Part shown: positions 18,780 through 28,786 of the stretch, piece after piece | Numbering within the stretch: the stretch's first letter is position 1 | How the letters are laid out: the number at the start of each line of letters is the position of its first letter | Assembly: GCF_000517405.1 (NCBI RefSeq) | Contig: NZ_CP006568.1 | Location: 4,449,141 to 4,513,140 of the forward strand | Reading direction: 5' to 3' | DNA length: 64,000 bases | Origin: Candidatus Sodalis pierantonius str. SOPE | Lineage (GTDB): Bacteria > Pseudomonadota > Gammaproteobacteria > Enterobacterales > Enterobacteriaceae | Notes under the pieces: model-generated | What the model was told of the DNA's origin: nothing | The model's database searches: none | What the model saw: only the letters and a program-made list of their open reading frames with translations | Program-made: the position numbers and the translations under genes

Positions 18780-18946
18780 AGCCGCTCCGATAACCGCGAT
18801 TTTCCTTCCCGTCGGCCCTGTTCATCGTCTCGGCGCGGTGTTAACGTTACGGATATAGCGTTCAGACCGCTCATCGCCGCGTGTCGATGTTGTTCGCTGA
18901 CATCGGTCGACCGACCGGTAAAGCAACCAGCGTGAAGGAGAGAGCC

Positions 18947-20383
18947 ATGGCGCACAATCCCCCTATCACAAACCTGATTCCCGGCGAATACGGGTATCCT
19001 TTTCAGCTAAAAGCACGTTATGCAAATTTTATCGGCGGCGAGTGGGTGCTGCCGCTGTGCGAGGTCGCCAGCTCCGGTCGAGACGACATCGATCTGGCGC
19101 TTGACGCCGCCCATGCTGCTCGCCCCGGCTGGGGGGCGACGTCGGTGCAGGAGCGGGCCGCGATACTGTATCGCATTGCCGATCGCATGGAGCGAAACCT
19201 TGAGCTGCTGGCGGCGGTGGAAACCTGGGATAACGGCAAGCCCATCCGCGAAACCCTGGGTGCCGCTGGCGATTGACCATTTCCGTTATTTCGCCGCCTG
19301 TATCCGCGCGCAGGAGGGCGGAATCAGCGAAATCGATAATGAAACGGTGGCTTACCACTTCCATGAGCCGTTGGGGGTAGTGGCGCAAATTATCCCCTGG
19401 AATTTCCCGCTGCTGATGGCCTGCTGGAAAATGGCGCCAGCGCTGGCCGCCGGTAACTGTATTGTACTGAAAGCCGGCCAAGCTAACGCCGCTGTCGGTG
19501 TTGGTGTTGATGGAGCTCATTCACGATCTGCTGCCGTCGGGTGTGGTAAATGTGGTCAACGGAGCAGGGAGCGAAATCGGCGAATATCTGGCGACCTCGG
19601 GGCGGGTGGCCAAAATTGCCTTTACCGGTTCCACCGAGGTCGGACAGCAGATAATGAGCTACGCGGCCCGCAACGTTATCCCGGTGACCCTTGAGCTGGG
19701 TGGCAAATCCCCGAACATTTTCTTTGCCGATGTTATGGCCAAAGAGGATGCCTTCTTTGACAAGACGCTGGAGGGGTTTGCGCTATTCGCTTTCAACCAG
19801 GGCGAGGTCTGTACCTGCCCCAGCAGAGCGCTGGTGCAGGAATCGATTTACGAACGCTTTATGGAGCGCGCTATCAAGCGGGTGGAGGCCATCAAAACCG
19901 GTAACCCGCTCGACCGCGGCACAATGATGGGCGCGCAGGTTTCCACCGGCCAGCAGGAAACCATCCTCAACTATATTGATATCGGCAAGCGAGAGGGGGC
20001 GGAAGTGCTTACCGGCGGCCGCTGCAAGCCGATGGCGGGCGATCTGGCGGCGGGATATTATCTGGAGCCGACAATTTTGTTCGGCAACAACAGCATGCGG
20101 GTTTTCCAGGAAGAAATCTTTGGTCCGGTACTGGCGGTCACGACTTTTAAGGATATGGATGAAGCGCTGGCCCTGGCCAACGACTCCGATTATGGCCTTG
20201 GCGCCGGGGTCTGGAGTCGTGACATCAATACCGCCTACCGAATGGGGCGCGGTATTCAGGCGGGGCGCGTCTGGACCAACTGCTATCATACCTATCCGGT
20301 CCACGCCGCCTTTGGCGGCTCTAAATCAGCAAACGAAATGCCTGCTGGTCAGCTATGCTGATAGCGCGACAGGTCTGTTCTGA
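18947..20383 (+). pseudogene. aldB: Aldehyde dehydrogenase AldB, deletions and frameshifts
   Basis: The start MAHNPPITNLIPGEYGYPFQ at 18947 is AldB. In the first frame an in-frame deletion of about 15 residues joins GGEWVLP directly to LCEVASSG. The frame is lost at about 19262 (after GKPIRETLG), regained as AIDHFRYFAACIRAQEGGIS, and lost again near 19480-19500. It continues as VTLELGGKSPNIFFADVM, with the catalytic Cys in NQGEVCTCPSRALV, until AAFGGSK near 20322, where about 20 codons are missing. The tail QQTKCLLVSYADSATGLF in another frame ends at 20383. The intact enzyme oxidises acetaldehyde-type substrates with NADP+. Confidence 0.93.
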
Positions 20384-20722
20384 GCCCAAACGGCACCCTT
20401 GCTGATGTTGCAGGAAAACAGCGTCAGCCTATAAAGACCGGCGTTGGCAACGCCGACGCCGAAAGCGTAGAAACTCATCCCGGCGGTCATCCACAAATAG
20501 GCGCCGGGAGACAGCAGCGTGGCGGCGGTGGCAAGCAGCAAACCGCCGAGGATGGGGACGGCGCCTAACTTTATCAGCCGCTCAACCGTGCGCCGGCCAC
20601 TGTAGCGTGCCAGCGTGACGTTACCCACGATTAGCCCGCCAAATACCGGCAGCTGTAAAAGCCCGTATTCCACGGCGGTGAGGCCGTGATCGCCCATCAG
20701 GATCACCGGTGACTGCGCCAGC

Positions 20723-20848
20723 TGCTGGTTCCGGTCACATCCGATCACTGATTCCGATTTCACCCGATCACTAATTCTGATTTCATCCGATCACTGATTC
20801 CGGTCGCCCGATCAACGATTCCGATTCTGTCCGATCGCTCATCTTCTG
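20723..20848 (+). repeat. IS21 left-end multiple terminal repeats
   Basis: The left end contains at least four imperfect repeats of a CCGATCA(C/A)-N(3-5)-ATTC(C/T)G(A/G) unit (around 20742, 20764, 20788 and 20809), ending in CCGATCGCTCATC. The right end (23246-23321) carries the inverted equivalent several times (TGATCGGA units). Such repeated subterminal sites are known in IS21 elements and probably bind the transposase. Confidence 0.75.
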
Positions 20849-20890
20849 TTCCGCCATACTCTGGAGACTTTTAGCTTCCGGGGGCATGGC

Positions 20891-22440
20891 ATGGCACGTA
20901 AAAAGAAGAAAGCGAGAACGGAAATGTGCATCTATATTAATGTATTACGTATAAAATTCGAGCAGCGTCGCTCGAATCGCACTATCGCAGCAGCGCTCGG
21001 CATAGGCTGTACTACCGTGCACGATATCCTCGGCCGATTCACGGTAGCTAACCTGGTCTGGCCATTGCCGGCGGAACTGTCCCCCGTCGACCTCGACCGC
21101 CTGCTCTATCCCGGCAAATCCGGAAAAGTTATCAATACCTTACCCAGCTGGCTTGATATCGATACCGAGTTAAGCCGCAAGGGCATGACCAAGCAGCTGC
21201 TCTGGATGGAATATCAGTCCGCCGTGGGCGGTGATGCCCTCGGTTACTCACAGTTTTGTGCACTGCTCCGTGACTGAAAAAAGAAGCAGCGGCGTTCCAT
21301 GCGCATGGAGCACAAGGCTGGCGAAAGCTCTTCATCGACTTCTGTGGCCCCACCGTACCTATCGTCAACCCTGCGACCGGTAGCGTACGCCAGGTCGCTA
21401 TCTTCGTCGCTGCCATGGGCGTGTCAGGCTATGCGTATATCGAAGCCTGCGAAGGCCAGGACATGGCATCGTGGCTCAACGCCAATAGCCGCTGCCTGCA
21501 CTTCATGGGTGGGGTTCCGGAGCTGATGATACCTGATAATCTGCGCAGCGCTGTCAGCACCCCTGACCGCTATGAGCCGGTCATAAACCAGAGCTACCAG
21601 GCGCTGGCAAATCACTATGAGACAGTGGTGCTACCGGCGCGCCCGAGAAAACCGAAAGACAAGGCGAAGGCAGAATCAACTGTGCAGCTGGTAGAACGCT
21701 GGGTTTTGGCCCGGTTGCGTAAACGTAGGTTCTACTCGCTGGCCGAACTCAACCAGGTGATACGAGAACTCAATCATGAGTTGAATTTGCGCCCGATGCG
21801 TCATTACGGCGGACAAAGTCGCCTTGAACGCTTCGAGCAGCTGGACAAACCGGCTCTTGGGCCTCTACCGCCCACACAATGGGAATACAGTGAGTATCTC
21901 GTTGCCCGAGTGGGACCTGATTACCACATAGACTACGGCAAAAACTGGTACTCGGTGCCGCATCCGCTGGTTGGCGAGCGCGTTGACGTCATCGCCACCC
22001 AACGGCTGGTGCAAATCCACCATAAGGGCGTCTGCGTGGCTACGCACCCTCGCAGCGATAACGCCTATAGGCACACGACTCAGGCGGCGCACATGCCGGC
22101 TAACCATAAGGGGCAGAGTCAGTGGACGCCGGAAAGGCTGTGCAGTTGGGCGCTGTCGGTGGGTGTGTGCACACTGAAAGTGGTCGAGTCCATCCAAAAG
22201 AGCAAAGCCCATCCGGAGCAGGCTTACCGCTCCGTGCTGGGGCTACTCAATCTGCAACGGCGCTATGAGACGACGCGACTGGAGAAGGCCTGCGCGCTGG
22301 CGTTGGAGAAAGGGTGCATTAACCGCTCTTTCATAGCCAACGTATTGAAACACGGTCGTGAAAGTGACGTCACCCAGGACGGAGCCGGCGTATCAATGCT
22401 GGTTCACGAAAACCTCCGAGGTCCGGACAGTTATCACTAA
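20891..22440 (+). pseudogene. istA: IS21 transposase IstA, nonsense and frameshift (copy A)
   Basis: Begins MARKKKKARTEMCIYINVLR at 20891 with a helix-turn-helix (SNRTIAAALGIGCTTVHDIL). The frame stops at TGA 21275-21277, where copy B has TGG (Trp). A one-base deletion near 21324 (GCGAAAGCTC versus GCGAAAAGCTC) adds a frameshift. The catalytic DDE core (from FIDFCGPT, LMIPDNLRSAV, KDKAKAESTVQ) lies beyond both lesions and is therefore not made. Copy B shows the intact 516-residue form. Confidence 0.95.
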
Positions 22441-22451
22441 GGAGAATAAAT

Positions 22452-23201
22452 ATGGATACACTGTTAATGGCTCTGCGAGAGCTGAAGTTGTCGGCAATGG
22501 TCCAGGCGTTGGAGACGCAACGCGAACTCCCGGGGAGTTATGGGGAGCTGGGGTTCGAGGAGCGGTTGTCGCTGATGGTAGAAGCGGAAAATTTGCATAG
22601 AAAAAATAACTACATATGCCGTCTGCGACGGCAATCGCAAATGCGCTTGCAGGCAAAACCGGAAGATATCCGCTATATCCCTAGCCGAGGAGTGACACCG
22701 GAACAGATGCGAGATCTGCTAGGGGGACAATATCTGAAATATCAGAAAAGCATACTCATCACGGGGCCAACAGGTACGGGCAAAACCTGGCTCAGTTGTG
22801 CGCTTGGTGAGCAGGCATGCCGGCAGCAATATAGCGTGCGTTACTGGCGAGTGGGTCGGTTGCTGGCCCATCTTCACCAGTGTCAGGTAGACGGGACCTA
22901 TCTAAAACAGCTTAAGCAGTTAGAAAAAATAGAGTTACTGATCTTGGACGACGTGGGCCTAGAATCAATAAGTCCGATGCAGGCAACGATGCTGTTGGAG
23001 GTGATGGAAGATCGCTACGACAAAAGCAGCAGCATCCTGATCAGTCAACTGCCGGTGAAAAAATGGTATGGACTGATAGAAAACCCCACGACAGCTGACG
23101 CGTTACTCGATCGGTTAGTACACCCCATCTATAGACTGGAACTTAAAGGCGAATCACTATGCAAAGAGCAAGGAGTAGCCAGCACAGGAAAAATAGACTA
23201 A
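22452..23201 (+). CDS. istB: IS21 ATP-binding helper IstB (copy A, intact)
   Basis: The 249-residue helper ATPase starts at 22452 after AAGGAG, 11 bases after the istA stop. Walker A is GPTGTGKTWLS, Walker B is LLILDDVGLE, and sensor-like ILISQLPVKKWY follows, as in the DnaC-like AAA+ IstB family. IstB assembles on target DNA and activates IstA for transposition. This copy is complete, whereas the copy at 47597 is broken. Confidence 0.93.
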   Translation: MDTLLMALRELKLSAMVQALETQRELPGSYGELGFEERLSLMVEAENLHRKNNYICRLRRQSQMRLQAKPEDIRYIPSRGVTPEQMRDLLGGQYLKYQKSILITGPTGTGKTWLSCALGEQACRQQYSVRYWRVGRLLAHLHQCQVDGTYLKQLKQLEKIELLILDDVGLESISPMQATMLLEVMEDRYDKSSSILISQLPVKKWYGLIENPTTADALLDRLVHPIYRLELKGESLCKEQGVASTGKID

Positions 23202-24257
23202 ACCCGAGTCAGAAGATGAGCGAACACGTGAACGAATATCACTGGAATGGGTGATCGGAAAATATCGGAATAACTGATCGGATGTCGCCGGAACAGCTGA
23301 TCGGATACGTCGGAATCTGCACCAGCCACGACAGCAGCGGCAGACAGGCGCAGCCGATGGCCATGGCACCGCACAGAAACTGGCGGTTAGTGAGGATGAC
23401 GCGGTAATCGTGCCACAACGACGCCGGCGAAAGCGGCTCGCCCAGCCGGGTGGCGGTCTCGGGCATCGCGCGCCATAGTCCTACCAGAGCGACAGCGGCC
23501 AGGAGAGCGAAGAGCACGAACATCATTTTCCAGGAGAAATAAGCCACGATCACCGAACCGGCCAAGGGGCCGAGCAGCGGTGCAATCAGCGCGACATTGG
23601 CCATCAATGCGGTGATTTTGATGCAAACCGCTTCCGCAAAAGATTCCTGAATGGCGGCGTATCCTACCGCGCCGATAAAACATAAGCCAAAGCCCTGCAA
23701 GAAACGCATGGCGATAAACTGTTCGATGGTATTGACCAGTAAAATACCCAGGCAGGCGCTAATGAAGAGGATCACGCCCGCCAGCATCACTGGACGGCGT
23801 CCGCGGCGATCGGACAGCGGCCCCAATACCACTGTAGCACCATGCCGCCCGCCAAATAGGCGGTCATTGACGTCGGCACCCATTCATGGCTGGCGTTAAA
23901 GCTTTCCACAACGGCCATCATGCCCGGTTGTATTATGTTGTTTGCGATATAGACGGCAAATTCAAACAGCACCAGGCACAGGGGAAACAACAGCGCCCCC
24001 CCGACCTAAACGGGTGGAGGAAGAGTTAAAAGACTTTATGATATAACCAATTGAAATTAAATGATAAAAAACAACATCTAACTGCATCAGCGGGACAGGT
24101 TGGTTATTTTGCAACCAATTTCGCCAAGTCGCAAGCCCCAACGTTGCCGTGGACACATTTCGGATAAAGATTTATTCTTTAACCTTCAATAATAAGCCAA
24201 GTTAATCTAATCTAACTCTCTGATGATCAAGCTGTTGACCGGCGGCCGGGGAAAAGG

Positions 24258-25268
24258 ATGACGCAGATAGCCACTGAAAAAAAATTCACCTGGATAGATA
24301 ATCTGCGCGGCTGTGCCTGCATGATGGTGGTAATGATACATACCACAACGTATTACGTTACTCACGGCAATACCGTAGGTGAACATAATTGGATGTTCGC
24401 CAATATGCTTAATTCGGCCTCCCGGGTAGCGGTGCCGCTGTTTATGATGATTTCTGGGTATCTGTTTTACGGCGAGCGTGCGGCGACTAAAAAACACCTG
24501 CTCAGGCTGGTGGGCTGTTTACTGTTTTACAGTGCGGTGGGGCTGATATATATGGCTTTGCTCACCCCAATCAGCGCGCACCAGGCGCTGTCAGGTATGT
24601 TGCAAAAGCCGGCGTTTTATCATCTATGGTATTTCTATGCCGTCATTGTCCTTTATTTGCTCTCACCGTTAATTCAGGTCAAAGCATTAAGCGCCAGCCA
24701 CCTGGCGGTGATTATCCTGCTGGCGGCGGTACTGGCCAACCCCCATAGCCCGGCGCTTCATCTGGCAGGCGTAAAATTCGAGCCGATAAATTTATTTATT
24801 AATGGCGACATGATTTATTATTTGCTGTACGCCATTCTCGGGCGCGCCATTGGTATGCTGACGCTGGATAACAAACGCGTACTGCTGTTGTCGGCGCTGG
24901 TATTCCTGCTTGCCGTTGCGCTGATCGCGGCGGGCACCAAAAAGTAGCTTATTATTAACGGCGACTTCGCCGATACGTTTTACGAGTTTTGCGGACCCTT
25001 GGTCTTTATCGCCGCGGTGAGTTTGTTTATCTGGTTTAAATCCGCCCTGGACCATCGGCCGCTGGCGCTGCTGTCTTGGGTCTCGCGTCATTCGCTGGGC
25101 ATTTACGGATTCCACGCCTTTATTATTCATTTTCTTCGCACACATGGCCTGGATATGAAACGGTGGCCGATGCTGGATATTCCGCTGATTTTTACGGTCA
25201 CGTTGCTGCTAAGTCTGCGGCTGGCGGTGGCGGTGGAAAAGATAGACACCCGACGGCGCATCAGTTGA
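24258..25268 (+). pseudogene. wecH: O-acetyltransferase WecH, amber mutation
   Basis: The frame from ATG 24258 (WIDNLRGCACMMVVMIHTTT, the acyltransferase-3 His motif; SASRVAVPLFMMISGYLFYGE; FYHLWYFYAVIVLYLLSPLIQ) reaches a TAG at 24945-24947. The same frame then continues NGDFADTFYEFCGPLVFIA and SRHSLGIYGFHAFIIHFLRT to the stop at 25268. About ten membrane segments are visible, as expected for this inner-membrane family. WecH O-acetylates enterobacterial common antigen sugars. The single nonsense codon removes the last third. Total length (336 codons) matches E. coli WecH (331). Confidence 0.92.
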
Positions 25269-25431
25269 GGCCGCGGACGGTCGCCGGCGGCGTCTGCGTT
25301 GTCGGTGCAGAAGATATCGCTATTGCTTGCCGATGCGCCGTCCGTTCAGGTAGCAAACCGCAACTGCCGTTCAGGGTGCGCCGTCCGTTTATGCAGCGTA
25401 CGGGCAGTCGCCGCTCAGCGTTACGAGTCTT

Positions 25432-26344
25432 TCAATGCGTTTGCCGGCGCGCCTGCGCGCGCCGCAGTTGACGACCGGAAGTAAAACCGGCGCAAAGCGC
25501 CGCTTTTTCGATTCCCATCCCTTGTTGTAGCCGTTGCTCGGCCACCGCCAGTCGCAACTGCTCATGATAGGCGCGTACGCTAAGGCCGAGATGAACGCGA
25601 AACAGCCTGCTAAGATGGCGGCCGCTCATGAAAACCTGCTGCGCCAGTTGCTCAAGATGCCAATCGGTCTCCGGCTCGCGGGCAAGAATATCCTGGGCCT
25701 GATGCACTGCCGGATGCAAATGATTGCGATAGCGCAGCCAGGGCGACAGTTGCGGATCATCGCCACCGCGCCGGAAATACACCACCATTTCCCGCGCCAC
25801 CGACATCGCCACCTGCGGCCTCGCGTATTGGCTCACGAGATGCAGCGCCAGATCGATGCCGGCGGTAATGCCGGCGCTAGTATAGAGCCCTCTGTCCCCG
25901 ACAAAAATGCGATTGTCTCGGGGCAGGGCCGCCGGCGTCTGTTGACGCAGGCGCGCCATCACCTGGTGGTGCGTCGTGCAGCAATAGCCATCAAGCAAAC
26001 CGGCGCGCGCCGCCAAAAGCGCGCCGGAGCAGATGCAGACCAGCGTCCAAAGCCGTGAGTGAAAGCGCGTCCGGTGCTATTGCAACCATCGCTGGGCTGA
26101 TTGCGCCTGCGGGGTCTCAAGCTGTCTGCTGGAGTCGCTGACGCCGGGCACAAACACCAGACTGTCGTCAGGCAGCGTCGCGGGCAACGGCTCGTTAGGC
26201 CGGTGGAGGTCACCACGTCCGGCTGCGGACCGATGGACCGATATAGTGCAGACGGAACCCGCCGGCCAGGGTCAGCACCTCCGCCGGCCCGGTGATATCC
26301 AGCGACATGACATGCGGCAGCAACAGGAAATAGACCTCGCGCAT
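25432..26344 (-). pseudogene. GlxA-type AraC-family regulator, degraded
   Basis: From 26344, MREVYFLLLPHVMSLDITGP with the E-V-L-T-L-A pattern marks the DJ-1/PfpI-like sensor domain. The frame breaks near 26240 and again before the block PDDSLVFVPG. A TAG at 26077-26079 interrupts QRWLQ(stop)HRTRFHS. Downstream the frame is open: CICSGALLAARAGLL (the Cys-containing nucleophile-elbow region), then an AraC-type DNA-binding domain (WHLEQLAQQVFMSGRHLSRLF and a second helix pair) to 25432. The final helix-turn-helix seems out of register after AALCAGFTSGRQL. The family regulates varied catabolic genes; the target here is unknown. Confidence 0.78.
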
Positions 26345-26349
26345 CACCT

Positions 26350-26945
26350 TCACTCCGCGTCGCTACGCAGGGTGCGCGCCAGCCAGGCGTCCACATTAGG
26401 CTGTCGGCATAGCATGGTGCTGACGTAGGCGTCACGTTCAAACGCCAGCACCTGCATATCCCAGACGCAGAACGATACGTTGCGCGCCAGCCGCCAGCTC
26501 CCGCTGTCGGTCACCCAGATCTTGATACGCAGCTCGTTCTCATTGTCCCACAACCCAACACAAGATAGTCGCGTTCCCGGCCCTGATGTTCAATCATGAC
26601 GCCGATCCCGGCGCTGTCCGCACGCTGCGCATCAGGAGGCAGCCAGACGGTGAGCTGTGGCAATACCGCCTCGAAGCAGGAAACGCCGCCGGCCAGAGGG
26701 TAGTGCAGGCGATAGCGCTTCAGCCGCCAACCGCTCAGGGTAAGCGGTTCCTGCGGCGTAATCGACCGCGGTTGATAAGGCTGGGGACGAAAGGCCACCG
26801 GCGTCGGCGGCGCATCGGCGCTGGCGGCATCCAAATCGGCTAGACAGTCTGCGACATCGCGGATGGCGGCAAAGCGGTCGACGAGCACGGTTTCGGTACG
26901 GTGTTTTAACTCGGCGCTGCTGAGGGTTTGACCGCCATGGCGCAT
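26350..26945 (-). pseudogene. Unrecognised protein, frameshifted
   Basis: I do not recognise this family. The frame starts at 26945 (MRHGGQTLSSAELKHRTETV) and runs to about 26550, then continues in another frame as WWDNENELRIKIWVTDSGSW and ends VDAWLARTLRSDAE at 26350, for a total of about 198 residues. It is soluble, with a beta-rich, tryptophan-containing C-terminal half and no signal peptide. The stop lies 5 bases before the start of the GlxA-type gene, so the two formed an operon. An IS21 end and IS256 copy A sit 16-28 bases upstream of its start, replacing its promoter. Confidence 0.55.
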
Positions 26946-26960
26946 AGAAAATGTGAGTGT

Positions 26961-26972
26961 TGCAGATTCCGA
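26961..26972 (-). mobile_element. 12-bp terminal remnant of an IS21 element
   Basis: TGCAGATTCCGA is exactly the reverse complement of the last 12 bases of the IS21 right end (see 23310-23321). IS256 copy A starts at the next base. An IS21 therefore once sat here in the minus orientation, and all but its outermost 12 bases was lost or separated when IS256 arrived. Confidence 0.75.
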
Positions 26973-28287
26973 GAGCCTGTTTAGAAATTTGTGTATTTGC
27001 CTGATTTTGATATGTTCAATCCAACATCAAAAACAGGTTAATTTATGGACGAAAAACAGTTGCAGGCTCTGGCTAACGAACTGGCCAAAAATCTCAAAAC
27101 CCCTGAAGATCTCAGTCACTTCGATCGGCTGCTGAAAAAAATCAGCGTCGAAGCAGCTCTCAATGCCGAAATGACCCATCACCTCGGCTACGATAAAAAT
27201 CAGCCTAAACCGGGGACCAACGCCCGCAACGGCTATTCCACAAAAACCGTTACCACTGGCGATGGCCCGCTGGCGCTGCGTACTCCGCGCGATCGTGACG
27301 GTTCCTTTGAACCGCAACTGGTGAAGAAGAACCAGACCCGGATTACCGGGATGGATAACCAGATTTTATCGTTGTACGCCAAAGGGATGACCACCCGCGA
27401 GATCGCCGCCGCGTTCAAAGAGCTGTATGACGCCGATGTCTCGCCGGCGCTGGTCTCAAAGGTCACCGATGCGGTCATGGAGCAGGTTGTTGAATGGCAA
27501 AACCGGCCTCTGGATGCAGTCTATCCCATTGTTTATCTTGACTGTATCGTTCTAAAAGTCCGGCAGGACAGCCGCATCATCAACAAATCTGTGTTCCTGG
27601 CGCTGGGCATCAACATCGAAGGCCAGAAAGAGTTGCTAGGTATGTGGCTGGCCGAAAATGAAGGCGCAAAGTTCTGGCTGAACGTGCTGACAGAGCTGAA
27701 AAACCGCGGCCTGAACGATATCCTTATCGCCTGCGTAGACGGGCTGAAAGGTTTCCCTGACGCTATTAACGCGGTGTATCCGGAGGCGCGGCTCCAGCTG
27801 TGTATCGTACATATGGTGCGCAACAGCCTGCGGTTCGTCTCCTGGAAGGACTACAAGGCCGTCACCCGCGACCTGAAAGCTATCTATCAGGCCCCTACGG
27901 AAGAAGCCGGCTTGCAGGCGCTGGAAGCGTTCTCCAGTGCCTGGGACATCCGCTACCCGCAAATAAGTCGAAGCTGGTAGGCAAACTGGGCCAATCTGGC
28001 CACGTTCTTTGCCTACCCAACGGACATCCGCAAGGTGATCTACACGACCAACGCCATCGAGTCGTTAAACAGCGTGATCCGGCATGCCATCAAAAAGCGC
28101 AAGGTGTTCCCGACCGACGACGCAGTGAAAAAGGTGGTGTGGCTGGCGATACAGGCGGCCTCACAGAAATGGACAATGCCTTTGAGGGACTGGCGCATGG
28201 CAATGAGCCGCTTTATTATCGAGTTCGGTGACCGCCTGGACGGTCACTTCTGAGAAAAGGCATTTACACAGAATCGTGTACAGGGTC
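26973..28287 (+). mobile_element. IS256-family insertion sequence, copy A
   Basis: A 1315-bp element with related inverted ends: GAGCCTGTTTAGAAATTTGTG at the left and, reversed, GACCCTGTACACGATTCTGTG at the right. It carries one transposase gene (nonsense-mutated). Left flank is IS21 debris and right flank ACTGGTGTA is unrelated, so no target duplication remains. Copy B lies 499 bp away in inverted orientation. Confidence 0.95.
27045..28253 (+). pseudogene. IS256 transposase, amber mutation (copy A)
   Basis: The 402-codon mutator-type transposase frame (MDEKQLQALANELAKNLKTP) is interrupted by TAG at 27978-27980, where copies B and C have CAG (Gln in SWQANW). The catalytic D region (VYPIVYLDCIVLKVRQD) and the second Asp (ACVDGLKGFPDAI) are upstream. 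The third catalytic acidic residue (TTNAIESLNSVIR) lies beyond the stop. The product is therefore inactive. Confidence 0.95.
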
Positions 28288-28671
28288 ACTGGTGTAGCTG
28301 TTTTCTGTGCCGCCTTCGGCACCGGAGCGGAAAACGGTGAATTTGCGCGTGTAGTGAAAGGCCTCCGGCGCAGCAACATCGGCGTCAAAGCTATACAACA
28401 CCCCGCGTTTGCTGCCGTTGATTTCCACCCGACGACTGTGAATGGTCAGCTCGTCGCGCAGTTTTTCGATAGCCTGTGGCGCACGGATAAGCAGCAGCCG
28501 AAACGGCAATTCGTAGCTCGTCACATACGGCAGGCTGTGCAGCGCCAGTCTGACGCGGGCAATTTCCCCGGCGTGCTGTTGCTGCACGATGAGCCACTGC
28601 TTGGCCTGATGCGGGGTTTCGCTGACCTCGGTGATGTGGTTGAGTGCGATCTGATAATCAATGCGTTGCAC
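28288..28671 (-). pseudogene. Unrecognised gene, 3' end cut by IS256 copy A
   Basis: A GTG start at 28671 overlaps the stop of the upstream Rpn-like fragment (TAGTG). The frame is open to the IS256 end at 28287 and reads on into it to a stop at 28264. About 128 native residues remain (QRIDYQIALNHITEVSETPH, LRDELTIHSRRVEINGSKRG, SFDADVAAPEAFHYTRKFTVF). I do not recognise the family. It is soluble, with an alternating pattern suggesting beta-strands, and has no signal peptide. Its 3' part is missing from this window. Confidence 0.5.
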
Positions 28672-28786
28672 TAGTGACTGTCATCGAACAGGGAAGCCAG
28701 TTCGTCGTCTGAAAGACCCTTCGACATTTTGACGATAGCGCGATCGACGCCGTTGGCGATAAGTTGCCTTGCAATTTTCAGAGGCG
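28671..28786 (-). pseudogene. Rpn/YhgA-like nuclease, C-terminal fragment
   Basis: The residual 37 codons read LKIARQLIANGVDRAIVKMS followed by KGLSDDELASLFDDSH. This is the typical C-terminal helix-turn-helix-like tail of Rpn/YhgA (PD-(D/E)XK recombination-promoting nuclease) proteins. The catalytic part is missing because IS256 copy B abuts at 28787. The stop TAG overlaps the GTG of the next gene. The assignment rests on a short motif. Confidence 0.5.

Larger units (their letters stand above)
20723..23321 (+). mobile_element. IS21-family insertion sequence, copy A
   Basis: A 2599-bp element with ends TGCTGGTTCC...GGAATCTGCA, flanked by the 5-bp duplication CCAGC (20718-20722 and 23322-23326). 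It carries istA (broken) and istB (intact). Removing the element and one CCAGC restores the mdfA frame as LLSWLAQSPV, which fixes the boundaries. A second copy (45867) and a 3' fragment (31098-31350) share the same sequence. Confidence 0.95.
20384..24040 (-). pseudogene. mdfA: Multidrug efflux pump MdfA, split by IS21
   Basis: The 5' part lies at 23327-24040 (FPLCLVLFEFAVYIANNIIQ, WVPTSMTAYLAGG, PLSDRRGRRPVMLAGVI, MRFLQGFGLCFIGAVGYAAIQESF, TALMANVALIAPLLGPLAG). The 3' part lies at about 20390-20722 (AQSPVILMGDHGLTAVEYGLLQLPVF and AYLWMTAGMSFYAFGVGVANAGL). These are MFS motifs of MdfA, a proton/drug antiporter of the inner membrane. An IS21 element separates them. Further lesions are a frameshift in a G7 run near 24000, one near 23825 (frame switch at GGMVLQW), and loss of the last ~90 codons at the junction with aldB near 20390. 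Confidence 0.9.

Noticed and set aside
28288..28671. Assignment to a tail, toxin or secretion family
   Set aside because: No motif I can name confidently, so left as unrecognised.
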